This document shows, one piece after another, positions 1 through 9,726 of a stretch of DNA of 64,000 nt; position 1 is the first letter of the stretch; every line of letters begins with the position of its first letter. The translations under genes and the position numbers were made by a program. The DNA is from Fibrobacter intestinalis. Its GTDB lineage: Bacteria > Fibrobacterota > Fibrobacteria > Fibrobacterales > Fibrobacteraceae. The DNA lies in assembly GCF_900167415.1 (NCBI RefSeq), contig NZ_FUWU01000004.1:37819-101818 (forward strand), written 5' to 3'. The notes below the pieces were generated by a model. The model saw only the letters and a list, made by a program, of their open reading frames with translations. It was not told where the DNA came from and ran no database searches.

Positions 1-75
1 GCTCGGAGCGATGGAAGTAGCGCATTCATTCAAAAAAAGCACCAGAAAAACAAGAATCAGAATGCGGGACTTCAT
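1..75 (-). CDS. N-terminus of a secreted protein or lipoprotein, cut by window edge
   Basis: Only the first 25 codons are present; the rest lies left of the window. They encode a short basic start (MKSR), a hydrophobic core rich in Leu/Val/Phe and a Cys at position 18 (FLNEC). This looks like a signal peptide. The Cys context is not a canonical lipobox because Glu precedes it, so lipoprotein status is uncertain. The start lies 6 bases after the signal peptidase stop on the same strand, with a GGGGA Shine-Dalgarno-like stretch inside the end of that gene, so the two are probably co-transcribed. Function cannot be assigned. Confidence 0.5.
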   Translation of the reverse strand, partial: MKSRILILVFLVLFLNECATSIAPS

Positions 76-81
76 CCGAAG

Positions 82-1365
82 CTATTCCCCAATCAGATGA
101 ATAATTTTTCCGATGCGAGTCCACCGGATTTTAAATGGGATTTTAAACCAGGAAAACGGATTTGTAAACGAAAAACCGTCATCGGAATTATCGAACGAGA
201 AATAGACAATAAACGCTTTCGCCTTGACATTCCTCTTGGAAACAAATCCCCAATAACGGCTATCTGCCGAATTGTCCCGATTATCGCCCATCATAAAATA
301 GACGGGATATTGAATTTCATAACTATCGATCGGTTTTCCATCCACAAGGATTCGCGCCTGCAATTCCAGCGAAGAATCCCGCGAAACATTGTACGCTAAA
401 TCGCCGAGCTGATGACCTTCAAAATAATCATAGCTCACGGGGCGCATCAAACCCGCATACAGTTCATTTGGATCGAAGCGGGGCAGAAATCCCGTCCGAG
501 CCAAGTATTTAAACATCGAGAATTTTGCAGGCCCTTCCACCGTATCGCCCTGCCGCAAATTCAACCCGACGATTTGCCCTTGCGCAAGAACGGCATTCAA
601 CAAAAGCCCCCGATCGTTTTCTACAGGAACTCGAAAATTTTCAAACAAATAATCCTGCACTTCAACGGAATCGCGGAACAAAGAAAGATCCAGTTCTATT
701 TTCTTTTCTGGATTTTCCTGCGCAATCAACGATTTCATCCACCAGAGCCTCGGCAACGAGAGATTCGACAAATCCACCGATTCTCCCGGAGAGGGAACCC
801 GCAGAGGTTCCAAGGAATCCCGAGCGACTCCCGAACGATAATACGCCGTATATTTTCCTTTTCCCGGCAAAATTTTCTGTTCCACGCCGTTTTGATACAG
901 CACGCCGCGCCGCACTTCAATGGAATCGCCAGAAACCGCAACGCAACGTTTGATAAAATCCTTCGGGCCGTCCGCATAATGCACCAGATGCGGATTTCCG
1001 GGCAACGGCTTTGAATCCCAAAAGAAATTGCCAAACATCAAAGCATCCGCCAAATGCGTATAGCGTTGATAATCGTAATCGGGATAAGGCGGTTCTCCGG
1101 GATAGCGAAAAATCACCACGTCTCCCGCTTTCGGGTCGGCAAGCCCCGGCAGTTTGGAATGGGAAAAAGGAATCGGTGATCCATAGGTAAACTTGAGCCC
1201 CAAAATAAAGTCGCCAGTCAAAAGCGAATCTTCCATCGATCCGCTCGGAATCTGAAACGCCTGCACCACATACTGAATGACAATCAGCGCGCAGGCGATG
1301 GGGATAACAAGTTCCCGCAGCAAAACTTTAATCCCCGACGGGATCGAAAATTTCTTCATAGTCAT
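82..1365 (-). CDS. lepB: Signal peptidase I, long form
   Basis: Inner-membrane serine protease that removes signal peptides from exported proteins. An N-terminal membrane segment is followed by the catalytic serine motif IPSGSM (Ser near residue 43), the general-base lysine in [12 protein letters not shown] (Lys near residue 139) and the C-terminal box [14 protein letters not shown]. At about 427 residues it is longer than most LepB proteins, because some 180 residues separate the lysine box from the GDNRDNS box. ATG at 1365 or 1359 is preferred over an upstream TTG at 1377, as neither has a convincing ribosome site. A probable secreted-protein gene follows directly. Family assignment is secure; the role of the insertion is unknown. 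Confidence 0.93.
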   Translation of the reverse strand: MTMKKFSIPSGIKVLLRELVIPIACALIVIQYVVQAFQIPSGSMEDSLLTGDFILGLKFTYGSPIPFSHSKLPGLADPKAGDVVIFRYPGEPPYPDYDYQRYTHLADALMFGNFFWDSKPLPGNPHLVHYADGPKDFIKRCVAVSGDSIEVRRGVLYQNGVEQKILPGKGKYTAYYRSGVARDSLEPLRVPSPGESVDLSNLSLPRLWWMKSLIAQENPEKKIELDLSLFRDSVEVQDYLFENFRVPVENDRGLLLNAVLAQGQIVGLNLRQGDTVEGPAKFSMFKYLARTGFLPRFDPNELYAGLMRPVSYDYFEGHQLGDLAYNVSRDSSLELQARILVDGKPIDSYEIQYPVYFMMGDNRDNSADSRYWGFVSKRNVKAKAFIVYFSFDNSDDGFSFTNPFSWFKIPFKIRWTRIGKIIHLIGE

Positions 1366-1448
1366 AGCGTTTCGCAAGATAGAAACTTTTCAAACTCCCC
1401 ACACCACAGTCCAGAATCTTTGCACTCGGTATTTTCTATTTTAGCAGC

Positions 1449-2570
1449 ATGAGAGATATTTTTGGAATCTATCGCGGACTCGCCGTTCTTATAGCCCTGT
1501 CCGCTCTGGCTTTAATCGTTGCGCGGCACCTCCTATTTCCATTTTTCAAAAAAATTGCACAGAAAAGCAAAAATAAATTCGACGATTTGCTTTTGAAATA
1601 TCGAACCGTTGAACGTGCCGTCCACCTCGTTCCCGCCATTATTTTTTACGTTCTTCTTCCTCATGTCCTACCCAAAGAATCCATCCTTTTTCAGCTACTG
1701 TTCACTTTCAACAACATTTATTTTATCGTCATCAGTTTTTTAATTTTTGATTCGTTCCTGCACGCTTGCGCTAGCCACATTTTATCCAAATCCCACAAGC
1801 AAGGGCTTCCCATCCAAGGCGTTCGCCAAGCGCTATTTCTTGTAGGACTTCTTTTTTGCACTATCCTTGTCATTTCCCAATTAACGGGGAAAAGTCCCGT
1901 CATTCTCCTTTCCGGATTAGGCGCGCTCGCCACCGTTTTCATGCTGATTTTCCGAGATTCCATCTTAGGATTCACCGCCGGAGTTCAAATCGCCTCCCTC
2001 GACCTGGTTCGCACAGGCGATTGGATTGAAATTCCCAAAGAAGGAATCAACGGCACAGTCCAATCCGTAACCCTCACCAGCATTCGCATCATCAACTGGG
2101 ACAACACCATCAGTATTCTCCCCGCCTATAGCCTCGTTTCCACGCCCTTCAAAAACTGGAGGCTCATGGAGGAATCCGGTCGGCGCCGAATCCAAAGATC
2201 CCTCCTTATCGATGCGCGGTCCCTCGCTCCGCTTTCCGAAGAACAAATCAAACATTTAAATAACAATCCCCTTTATCGTCCGGTTCTGGAAAATCTGGCA
2301 TCGACATTTCCCAAAGACGAAAAGCCGCTCAATCTAACCGTTTTCCGCCTTTGCGTTGACGCCTTTTTGAGAACCATTCCCGAAATCGATACCTCCCGAA
2401 CACTTATCGTCCGCGAACTGGAATCTAAAAGCTATGGTATTCCTCTTGAAATCTACTTGTTCACGACAACATCCAAGTGGATCCCCTATGAAAATTTTTC
2501 ATCTACCCTCATCGACAGATTAATGGCACGTCTCCCCGAATTTGGATTAACCCTTTATCAAAGGCCCTAA
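1449..2570 (+). CDS. MscS-family mechanosensitive channel (YbdG/MscM-like)
   Basis: Small-conductance mechanosensitive channel that would release solutes on osmotic downshock. About five hydrophobic segments occupy residues 1-180. The pore-lining region near residues 155-178 (LSGLGALATVFMLIFRDSIL) matches the MscS TM3 pattern, and the Sm-like beta domain follows (GDWIEIPKEGINGTV, then the W-D-N segment NWDNTISILPAY). The length of 373 residues and the region past residue 230 resemble the YbdG subfamily rather than short MscS. It is a single gene, divergent from lepB with a gap of about 80 bases and convergent with the TtcA-like gene. Confidence 0.88.
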   Translation: MRDIFGIYRGLAVLIALSALALIVARHLLFPFFKKIAQKSKNKFDDLLLKYRTVERAVHLVPAIIFYVLLPHVLPKESILFQLLFTFNNIYFIVISFLIFDSFLHACASHILSKSHKQGLPIQGVRQALFLVGLLFCTILVISQLTGKSPVILLSGLGALATVFMLIFRDSILGFTAGVQIASLDLVRTGDWIEIPKEGINGTVQSVTLTSIRIINWDNTISILPAYSLVSTPFKNWRLMEESGRRRIQRSLLIDARSLAPLSEEQIKHLNNNPLYRPVLENLASTFPKDEKPLNLTVFRLCVDAFLRTIPEIDTSRTLIVRELESKSYGIPLEIYLFTTTSKWIPYENFSSTLIDRLMARLPEFGLTLYQRP

Positions 2571-2618
2571 ATCAGTAGGCAAAATACAGTTGAGGATTAG
2601 TGGGTTCCTCTAAAAATT

Positions 2619-2657
2619 CATTTTCACATAGCGAATTTTTCTCGCGGGCCGCGAGAT
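2619..2657 (-). repeat. Copy of a CTCGC...GCGAG hairpin repeat module
   Basis: On the minus strand a short inverted repeat (CTCGCGGCCCGCGAG) is followed by AAAAATTC and TGTGAAAA. The same arrangement occurs at 41351-41391 (minus), 55679-55718 (plus) and 58728-58767 (plus). This copy lies in the 161-base gap between two convergent genes, so it is not upstream of a gene here. It is followed on the minus strand by an AT-rich stretch resembling one near 45330. Confidence 0.6.
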
Positions 2658-2731
2658 GTTTTGCATTCTAGCAAGCCGCTTCTCCTACATTCCCAACTTC
2701 CCTCTAATCACTAGTCGCTAACCGCTAATCC

Positions 2732-3601
2732 CTAATCCCCTTCTAATTCAAAACGCTCCAAAAAAGAATGTCTAATCCCATCCGCTTTAAAACCGGGAAA
2801 CGTTTCTATACAGACCGCATGGATGCTGTTAAAAATACTCTGTTCTATATTGGGATTCGTGCGTTTTAAATTTCGGATAATTTCCTTGACTTCCTGTCGC
2901 TTACTTTCACCGATTCCATTTTCACTGTAAGCGATTGACTCCGTAAAATGACAAGCGCATTGGATAAATTCCAAACGATTCCACTTCGCCCAAGCCACAA
3001 TATCATCTTCGTGAATGCAATACATCGGGCGAATCAAGGTCATCTCCGCAAAATTTTGGCTGTGCAATTTCGGAATCATCGCCTGTAGCTGGGAACCGTA
3101 AAACATACTCATCACCGTCGTCTCTATCACATCAGAAAAATGATGCCCCAGAGCGATTTTATTGCAGCCCAACTCCGCCGCTTTTGCATACAAATGACCA
3201 CGACGCATTCTGGCACAAAGATAGCACGGCGAATGTTCGGTCTTTTGTGCAACGTCGAAAATGCGAGTTTCAAAAATCGTAATTGGAATATCGAGCAACG
3301 CTGCATTGCTTTCTATTTTTTGGCGGTTGATTTGACTATAGCCCGGATCCATCACCAAAAAAACAAGTTCAAACGGAATTTCCGTGTAACGGTGAAGCAT
3401 CTGCATCAACTTTGCCAGCAGCATCGAATCTTTACCGCCAGAAATGCAAACTGCAATTTTATCTCCCGGTTGAATCATCCGATACATCTTCAAGGCCGAA
3501 ACAAAAGGACTCCACAATTTGCTGCGGAACTTTTTTGAAATGCTTCTTTCCGTTTGTTGCGCCGGAGTCAAATGCAGTTCGCGTTTTTTCTTTTCTGCCA
3601 T
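2732..3601 (-). CDS. TtcA-like PP-loop ATPase (tRNA 2-thiolation family)
   Basis: Adenylating tRNA-modification enzyme of the TtcA/TtuA superfamily; TtcA makes 2-thiocytidine at tRNA position 32. The PP-loop SGGKDS is at residues 54-59, the Fe-S/thiolation CxxC (CYLC) at 126-129, and the family signature GHHFSDVIETTVMS follows near 152. A later QCAC cysteine pair is also present. The length of 289 residues fits TtcA, with a basic N-terminal extension. It starts with ATG three bases after the stop of the upstream carboxypeptidase gene, so the two look co-transcribed. The exact tRNA position cannot be told from sequence. Confidence 0.85.
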   Translation of the reverse strand: MAEKKKRELHLTPAQQTERSISKKFRSKLWSPFVSALKMYRMIQPGDKIAVCISGGKDSMLLAKLMQMLHRYTEIPFELVFLVMDPGYSQINRQKIESNAALLDIPITIFETRIFDVAQKTEHSPCYLCARMRRGHLYAKAAELGCNKIALGHHFSDVIETTVMSMFYGSQLQAMIPKLHSQNFAEMTLIRPMYCIHEDDIVAWAKWNRLEFIQCACHFTESIAYSENGIGESKRQEVKEIIRNLKRTNPNIEQSIFNSIHAVCIETFPGFKADGIRHSFLERFELEGD

Positions 3602-3604
3602 CTT

Positions 3605-5113
3605 TTAAATGCCGTAAATTTTGGAATACTTATTTTCCAAATAATCCAAAAAATCCTTCGGCGTAAACGCACGTCCAGTAATTTTTAAAATCCAAGTTTT
3701 CGCATCCCGACGGTTAGCCGATTTCCAGACATAATCCCGCATCCAATTGTTAATTTGTGCAAAATCTCCACTAGAAACCAGAGCATCTACATCTAACGAT
3801 TCACGCATTTTATTGTAATACATCGCCCCGTACATATTACCCAAAGCGTATGTCGGAAAACAGCCGAATCCGTCGGTCCAGTGGACATCCTGCAAAATCC
3901 CTTCCCGATCGTTCGAGGGGCAAATTCCAAGATATTCCTCATATTTTTCATTCCAAATCTGAGGCAAATCCTTAATTTGTACCGATTTATTCACCAGCAT
4001 CTGTTCTATTTCGTACCGAATAATAATGTGGAACGTGTATGTAAATTCATCGGCTTCAGTGCGAATGAGGCTGGGTTGTACCAGATTCATCGCTTCGTAG
4101 AATTGCTGTTCCGAAACACCGTCAAATACTTTCGGGAAAAGTTCCCTGCATTTCGGATAGACCAGTCGGATAAACGCTTCGGAACGCCCGATCAGATTTT
4201 CATAAAACCGGGCAACCGATTCGTGCTGGCCCAACGTTTTATAGGACGATATGTGATAAAAAAAATCCTCCACCGGCTGATTCTGTTCAAACAAGGCGTG
4301 GCCACATTCGTGGATAATCGAGAACATATTCGAATAGAACATGTTTTCGTGAAAATGCGTTGTCACGCGCACATCGTCTTTGGCAAGGCATTCAGTAAAA
4401 GGGTGTTCGCTTGTTGTCCATGTTCCCCGCTCAAAATTGAACCCGAGCAGTTCCAACAAGTATTCCGTCATTTCCCTCTGGGATTCTTTAGGCGCCGGGC
4501 GCGAAAGGAAATCCGTGCGAATTTCTTTAGGGCTTTGCAAAATACGTTTGAGCATGGGAACCAGACGTTCCTTGCATTCGTCAAAGCAGCGATTCAAATC
4601 CCGAGTCGTCATTCCCCGTTCGTAAACGTCCAGCAAATTGTCATAGGGCACTCGCTTTGCATTTTCAGCGAGCGCAATTTGTTTTAAATTCACCTCTTGC
4701 ACAGCAGCCAATGAATCTTCAAAAAGCAAAAAGTCGGCCTCTTCTTTCGCATCCAGCCAATCCACAAAAGCCTTGTTAAAAACCAACGAAAACTCTTTGT
4801 CCATTTCCGGCGTGATATTTTTTGTTCGCAAATAATCCCAATAAAGTCTCTCGACAAGAATACGAGTATCCCTGGAAAGAATCTTCCGATGTTCATAGAG
4901 AAGTTCCAGCGACGAAATGAATTCCTTAGAATGGGAAATCTGGAACGCCTTATTGGAAAGGAACGCTGAAGTATTCCCCTGTTCCAACATTCCTCTTTCC
5001 GGGCAAATTGTCTGACTGTCAAATTCTAGGACGCAACAGGCGTGTCGTAAAACCTGCTTTTCCTCCAAAGCTTCGCGAATGATCTGTAGTGCTTTTTGGA
5101 TATCTTCATGCAT
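3605..5113 (-). CDS. M32-family (Taq-type) metallocarboxypeptidase
   Basis: Zinc carboxypeptidase of the thermostable carboxypeptidase 1 (Taq) family, which removes C-terminal residues from peptides in the cytoplasm. The HExxH zinc motif is HECGH at residues 268-272 and the third ligand lies in GQHES near 296-300, as in M32 enzymes. The family segment HPF followed by DVRVTTHF is present just before the zinc motif. At 502 residues it is a full-length member with no signal peptide. It lies downstream of rlmH (30-base gap) and immediately upstream of the TtcA-like gene. Confidence 0.92.
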   Translation of the reverse strand: MHEDIQKALQIIREALEEKQVLRHACCVLEFDSQTICPERGMLEQGNTSAFLSNKAFQISHSKEFISSLELLYEHRKILSRDTRILVERLYWDYLRTKNITPEMDKEFSLVFNKAFVDWLDAKEEADFLLFEDSLAAVQEVNLKQIALAENAKRVPYDNLLDVYERGMTTRDLNRCFDECKERLVPMLKRILQSPKEIRTDFLSRPAPKESQREMTEYLLELLGFNFERGTWTTSEHPFTECLAKDDVRVTTHFHENMFYSNMFSIIHECGHALFEQNQPVEDFFYHISSYKTLGQHESVARFYENLIGRSEAFIRLVYPKCRELFPKVFDGVSEQQFYEAMNLVQPSLIRTEADEFTYTFHIIIRYEIEQMLVNKSVQIKDLPQIWNEKYEEYLGICPSNDREGILQDVHWTDGFGCFPTYALGNMYGAMYYNKMRESLDVDALVSSGDFAQINNWMRDYVWKSANRRDAKTWILKITGRAFTPKDFLDYLENKYSKIYGI

Positions 5114-5143
5114 AAGTGAACCCTCAAAAAAAAGACAATGTTT

Positions 5144-5605
5144 TTAGACATGATGATAGGGGTGCCCTGCCATCACCATCAGACATCGATAAAGCTGTTC
5201 CGTTAAAATCACACGGGCGTGGTCGTGCGTAAAAGTCAAAGGAGAAAGAGAGAGCAAAAGGCTCGCCTGCTTTTTGATTTCCAGAGCAATGCCGTAAGCA
5301 GAACCGATCAGAAAAACGCAATTCGCCGTTATCCGAGGCTTTATCCAGTCGGCAAGCTGAACCGTATTCAGCAGCTTTCCCTCTTCTGCCAGAACAATCC
5401 ATTGATAATTTTCCCGTGGAAAACGCTTGGAAAATTCCGCGGCTTCTTCCGAAAGCCCCTTCGCCTGATCATCGCGCTTGCTCTGCTTCAATTCCACTAT
5501 TTCGATTTGCACATTCGAGGCTCGCAACCGCTTGACATATTTTTCCACTTCGTCTTTGACAAAAGAAGAGCCAGGTTTGCCAAACACCGCAATCGTCAGT
5601 TTCAT
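5144..5605 (-). CDS. rlmH: 23S rRNA pseudouridine-1915 N3-methyltransferase RlmH
   Basis: SPOUT methyltransferase that methylates pseudouridine 1915 in helix 69 of 23S rRNA. The 153-residue length, the N-terminal MKLTIAVFGK strand, the SAM-knot motif CVFLIGSAYGI (usually FxIGGxxG) and the C-terminal LTEQLYRCLMVMAGHPYHH block are diagnostic; the conserved C-terminal YH is present. The ATG overlaps the stop of the upstream phosphoesterase gene as ATGA, implying translational coupling. Confidence 0.95.
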   Translation of the reverse strand: MKLTIAVFGKPGSSFVKDEVEKYVKRLRASNVQIEIVELKQSKRDDQAKGLSEEAAEFSKRFPRENYQWIVLAEEGKLLNTVQLADWIKPRITANCVFLIGSAYGIALEIKKQASLLLSLSPLTFTHDHARVILTEQLYRCLMVMAGHPYHHV

Positions 5606-6330
5606 CGTCCCAATTCCAAGCGTTCTATTAAAAACATAGGCAATCCGGCATCGCGCATCACTCTTTGCGTTTCCCCAATATCATAATCCAAGCGCACCAA
5701 CTGTACGCTGTGCTTTTCGGAATCAAACAGGCAATAACTCGCCCGGGAATCCCTGTCGCGAGGCTGCCCGACGCTGCCGACATTCATCAGCAAGCGCTCG
5801 CTCGGTTCCAAAACATAGGAACCCGTTTCAATCACTTTCGGAATTTCTTCTTCTTTCATCGCCACAATCACCGGGCTGTGCGTATGCCCGACAAAGCAAT
5901 GCGTTTCGCCAAAATGATCAAAGGCATCCAGCGCGTCTTCCAAATCCGTGACATAAATCCAGTCCGCAGGCGACATCGGCGAAGCGTGTACAAAGCAGAT
6001 ATCGTTTTCTTCATACATATAGGGCAGCGAACGCAGATACTGTTTGGATTCTTCTGAAAGAGCTTTTTGCGTCCATTCAATCGCCGTCTTCGCATACGGG
6101 TTAAATCCCACATCGGAATCCCACTTGATAGCAACGCTGTCGTGATTTCCCAAAATGCAAACATCCGCATTTTCCTTGACCAAAGCGACGCATTCGTTGG
6201 GACTTGCCCCATAACCAACAATGTCTCCCAGGCAAACACGACGCTCCACGCCATGTTCCCGCATCGATTCCAAAACCACTTCAAGCGCAGGCAAATTGGC
6301 GTGAATGTCCGAATAGATCCCGTATAGCAT
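5602..6330 (-). CDS. Calcineurin-like metallophosphoesterase
   Basis: Predicted binuclear-metal phosphoesterase of the YfcE/MJ0936-like group; substrate unknown. The motifs appear in order: YSDIHAN near residue 7, LGDIVGYG near 36, LGNHD near 66, then VHASP and VGHTH. The open frame extends further upstream, but the family N-terminus begins at MLYGIYSDIHANLPAL, so the ATG at 6330 is used (242 residues). That choice also leaves a 31-base divergent gap to the slyD-like gene. The stop overlaps the rlmH start. Confidence 0.88.
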   Translation of the reverse strand: MLYGIYSDIHANLPALEVVLESMREHGVERRVCLGDIVGYGASPNECVALVKENADVCILGNHDSVAIKWDSDVGFNPYAKTAIEWTQKALSEESKQYLRSLPYMYEENDICFVHASPMSPADWIYVTDLEDALDAFDHFGETHCFVGHTHSPVIVAMKEEEIPKVIETGSYVLEPSERLLMNVGSVGQPRDRDSRASYCLFDSEKHSVQLVRLDYDIGETQRVMRDAGLPMFLIERLELGR

Positions 6331-6361
6331 AAAAATCAATATAGCTTTTCTATATTTAATC

Positions 6362-6979
6362 ATGATGGAAACGATCAAGAAAAACAAAAAGGTCAGCATC
6401 AGCTACTACCTAAAAGACGAAAACGGCGCCATTATCGAAGAAGTACCCGAAAATTTTCCTTTTGTTTATATGCACGGTTGCGACAGCGTTATCGAAGGAC
6501 TTGAAGAAGCGCTGGACGGACATTCCGTCGGCGACCACATCATTGCCCACGTCCCCTACACCAAGGGTTATGGCGCTTACCGCAAAGAACTGATCATCAA
6601 AGTCCCCAAAGAAGAACTCAAAAACATCGGAGAACTCTGGCTGGGCATGGAATTGGAAATGGTCCGCGACACCGACTCCACCGAATTTTCCATTCCCGAG
6701 GATCCCCGCGAAATTTACAACAAAAACGACAACTTCGACGAACCGGATATTTTTGTCATACGAGAGATTCAAAAAAATACAGTCACCCTCGATGGCAACC
6801 ATCCCTTTGCAGGAAAAGATTTGACATTTGAAGTGGACATCATTGACATTGCCGAACCGTCCATCACCGAACTGGAAACGGGCATTCCCGACGAATACGA
6901 AGAAGATGATGACGATTTCGACAGCGACGAGGATTTTCCAGAAGACGAACAAAACAACTTTGGGAGGCATTGGCGCTAA
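6362..6979 (+). CDS. slyD: FKBP-type peptidyl-prolyl isomerase, SlyD family
   Basis: Prolyl isomerase and chaperone of the SlyD class, assisting folding in the cytoplasm. The FKBP core spans about residues 1-150: VSISYYLKDENGAII, then the FPFVYMHG and LEEALDGHSVGD segments, with the insert-in-flap chaperone domain around YTKGYGAYRKEL. E. coli SlyD ends in a His/Cys-rich metal-binding tail; this one instead ends in a strongly acidic tail (about residues 175-198, Asp/Glu runs) with a single His. ATG at 6362 or 6365 are both possible. The stop overlaps the rpiA start. Confidence 0.9.
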   Translation: MMETIKKNKKVSISYYLKDENGAIIEEVPENFPFVYMHGCDSVIEGLEEALDGHSVGDHIIAHVPYTKGYGAYRKELIIKVPKEELKNIGELWLGMELEMVRDTDSTEFSIPEDPREIYNKNDNFDEPDIFVIREIQKNTVTLDGNHPFAGKDLTFEVDIIDIAEPSITELETGIPDEYEEDDDDFDSDEDFPEDEQNNFGRHWR

Positions 6980-7665
6980 TGGCGGACCTGAACGAACTCA
7001 AAAAAAACGCGGGAATTCTTGCGGCAAACAAAATTGAATCCGGCATGACCGTCGGACTTGGAACCGGCAGCACCGCAGCCTACATGGTCGCCCGATTGGG
7101 AGAGCGCATCCAGACGGAAGGATTAAAAATCCAGGCTGTCAGCACCAGTTGGAGTACAACCATTCAATGTCGCCAGTTGGGCATTCCCCTTATGGATTTG
7201 GGAGACGCGGAACATCTGGACATCGCTATCGACGGTGCCGACGAAATCGACCCTCAAAAGAATTTGATTAAAGGCCGTGGAGCGGCGCATCTACTTGAAA
7301 AAATCGTCGCTTCCATGGCGGACAATTATATCATCATCGCCGACGATGGGAAAAAAGTCAAGCAACTGGGCGAAAAATTTGCCGTTCCTCTGGAAATTCT
7401 GCCCAACGCCATCGCTTCCGTTACATACAAAGTCCACAAATTAGGAGCCGATCTCCAGATTCGGATGGGAGCCCCCGGCAAAGACGGGCCCGTCATCAGC
7501 GATTCGGGCAATCTCATCGCCGACGCCAGATTCGGAACCATCAACGACCCGGAAAAACTCGACTCGGAATTAAACAAAATACCCGGGCTGCTTGGCCACG
7601 GGCTGTTTATCGGCATGGCGAACAAAGTTATCCTTGCTACGCCAAACGGTATTGAAGAATTTTAG
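6979..7665 (+). CDS. rpiA: Ribose-5-phosphate isomerase A
   Basis: Interconverts ribose-5-phosphate and ribulose-5-phosphate in the pentose phosphate pathway. Motifs: GLGTGSTAAYM phosphate loop near residue 26, AIDGADEID near 78, the KGRGAAHL segment (usually KGGGGA) and the KIVASMA block. The 228-residue length matches RpiA. A TTG upstream is rejected; ATG at 6979 shares a base with the slyD TAA (TAATG) and has GGGAGG at 6962-6967 at a good distance. The gene is translationally coupled to slyD. Confidence 0.95.
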   Translation: MADLNELKKNAGILAANKIESGMTVGLGTGSTAAYMVARLGERIQTEGLKIQAVSTSWSTTIQCRQLGIPLMDLGDAEHLDIAIDGADEIDPQKNLIKGRGAAHLLEKIVASMADNYIIIADDGKKVKQLGEKFAVPLEILPNAIASVTYKVHKLGADLQIRMGAPGKDGPVISDSGNLIADARFGTINDPEKLDSELNKIPGLLGHGLFIGMANKVILATPNGIEEF

Positions 7666-7733
7666 TATGCAGATTTTAACTTTACATCAATTGCATTGGC
7701 GATGAAAACTCGCGCCATAATTAGGAGAATACA

Positions 7734-9475
7734 ATGATCAAAAAGATCTATTTGATTCTAAGTCTTATCGGAGCGACAATGTCATACGCATTGTCTCCAG
7801 CAGCCGCAGAGAAGAAATGTTTTGCAACAGGAGCTGTCAATTTTGCTCAAAAAACGAAAGACAAAGTTGTTTTATACGGCAATGCAAAAAATCCCAAAAT
7901 TGCTTTTGTGAAATATAAGGTCAAAAATAATCCGGGCATAAAAATTGCGGGGGGGGATATCCTGACGATTCTTTTTATCTGATCGACCTGCCCAAAGAAC
8001 TTTTAGACCTATTTTCTATACGTTCTTGGAACGATTTCCTTTGCGGAGACTTTTTTCCATTTGCATTTCCCAACGTAAACGATCTAACTTCAATAGAAAC
8101 AAAAGACGGAATTACATCCGTTACGTACAATGAAAAATTTTATGCGTTCACGGCAATACCCGACGATGCATTCATAGTTCAAACCGCCATCGATTCTTTT
8201 TCTATTTCTATTCCTGGAAATCTCAATTACAACAACGAGTATCCGATCAGCAAAATTTATCCCAACAGCTATGTTGATAGCTTTGAACTTTCTCTTGTTC
8301 AAAACAATGAAGTGTTAACGGGTTGGATTGACGCAATTCTTCAATTGTCCAAAATAAAAGATTTTGAAAAAAGGAGAGAAATTTTAAATGAACTCAAATC
8401 ACAAGACTTAGCTTCTTTAATCGACGACGTTGAAGAATTTAACAAGGCTTTAGAAGAATTCGATTATTCTAAAGAGACTTCACAAAACAACGACATTTAT
8501 AAAACCATCCACGAATACTTGGAAACGATGGATGAAAAATTCAGTCATACCAAAGCATTCATGACTCCAACTTCACAAACATTCGCAGAAGCGATACACA
8601 TTCTTTATCGAGATTTTGAAAAAGAAACAAGACTCTATTTGAAAAAACTCAAGACAACCAAAAATAAAAAAACCGAAGAGAATTTGGCGGAATATTCAAA
8701 GCAAACATTAGAAAAAGCAATTCTAACGATCCAAAGAGGAATTGACCAGTTAGGACAATCCCCAAACCGTTCCGATCGACAAATCGGCTTTTTACTAAAC
8801 GATTATGAAACGAAATTCAGCGAATATCTTGAGAAGATCAATTCAGGAAACCACGGTCCCTTAAAACTCATCAATACAGCTTTAGCTAAAATCCTAGCAA
8901 CAGAATCTTACGTACTAGACCTCAGCGGAACAGGAATTACGTTCAAAAGAAATAAAATTGCAAAAGAGAACGGAAATGAACAAATTGATCTCGACGATTT
9001 AACTTCGATAATTTTATACGGAGGTATTAATCTTAAAGATGGAAAAGATTACAGTCTTTTAGTCAGGGCACAAACTGAATACGCAGAAAGACTTAACAGA
9101 ATAATTTTCGATAAAGATTCAAAAGTACTTCTATGGAGTTTGGTCGGTACAGGATATTTCCGCAGCAATTACCTGCCTCCTATCCAAGTCATCTACAGCG
9201 GAGATGCAAATCAATTCCATCTTTTTGGCGAAAATTCCGACTTGCTTAATGAAACTCAGTTTCCGGCTTCTAAACAATTATCATCCTCCGAGGGACTTAT
9301 TCTCCGAGAAAAGCTCAAGTGCGTTTTTCAAGCTCTAAATGGAGATATGGCTCAATTTAAAAAACTCGCCGCAGCACGGAAATCATCTATAGGGTCAGGA
9401 ACTCTTATAGAAAAGAATAAATCATTTGAATCTCTTTCTTGCTCCGATGGGAAAATCACTAATCCTCAGCAATGA
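7734..9475 (+). pseudogene. Frameshifted gene for an unknown secreted protein (G8 tract)
   Basis: A start at 7734 after AGGAG gives a signal peptide (MIKKIYLILSLIGATMSYAL, cleavage near ALS) and 82 codons, ending in TGA just after a run of eight G at 7949-7956. The frame needed to continue (positions with remainder 2 modulo 3) is open without interruption from the G tract to the stop at 9475, reading GGYPDDSFYLIDLPKELLDL and onward. One extra G, or a -1 slip in the run, restores a single protein of about 580 residues. The second part is helical and Lys/Glu-rich in the middle. No family is recognised. The gene is visibly more AT-rich than its neighbours, which suggests recent transfer or weak constraint. 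A sequencing error in the homopolymer cannot be excluded. The 251 bases after it hold no clear gene. Confidence 0.7.
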
Positions 9476-9726
9476 ACCAGAAAGCAACTCAATTTTCAGA
9501 AATAAACAATCGTATGCCAAAGATAAACGTCCGATTTCTGATCCTTCAAATTGTAGGAAACGCATAAAACCCACGCATTTTTTCTGCCGAATGTTTGTCT
9601 GAAACAAATTCACAAGAAATCGTCTGCCTCAAAATTCCGAGATCAGACTAATTTCATCTATGAACCTTTAAACGGCAAAGCAATCGACAGATGCTGCTGG
9701 TTGCTCCATTCAAAACAAAAATTTAA

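Noticed and set aside
9411..9602. Continuation of the frameshifted secreted protein past its stop
   Set aside because: Another frame stays open for about 60 codons, but it has no similarity to the upstream protein and begins after stops of its own; too weak to call.
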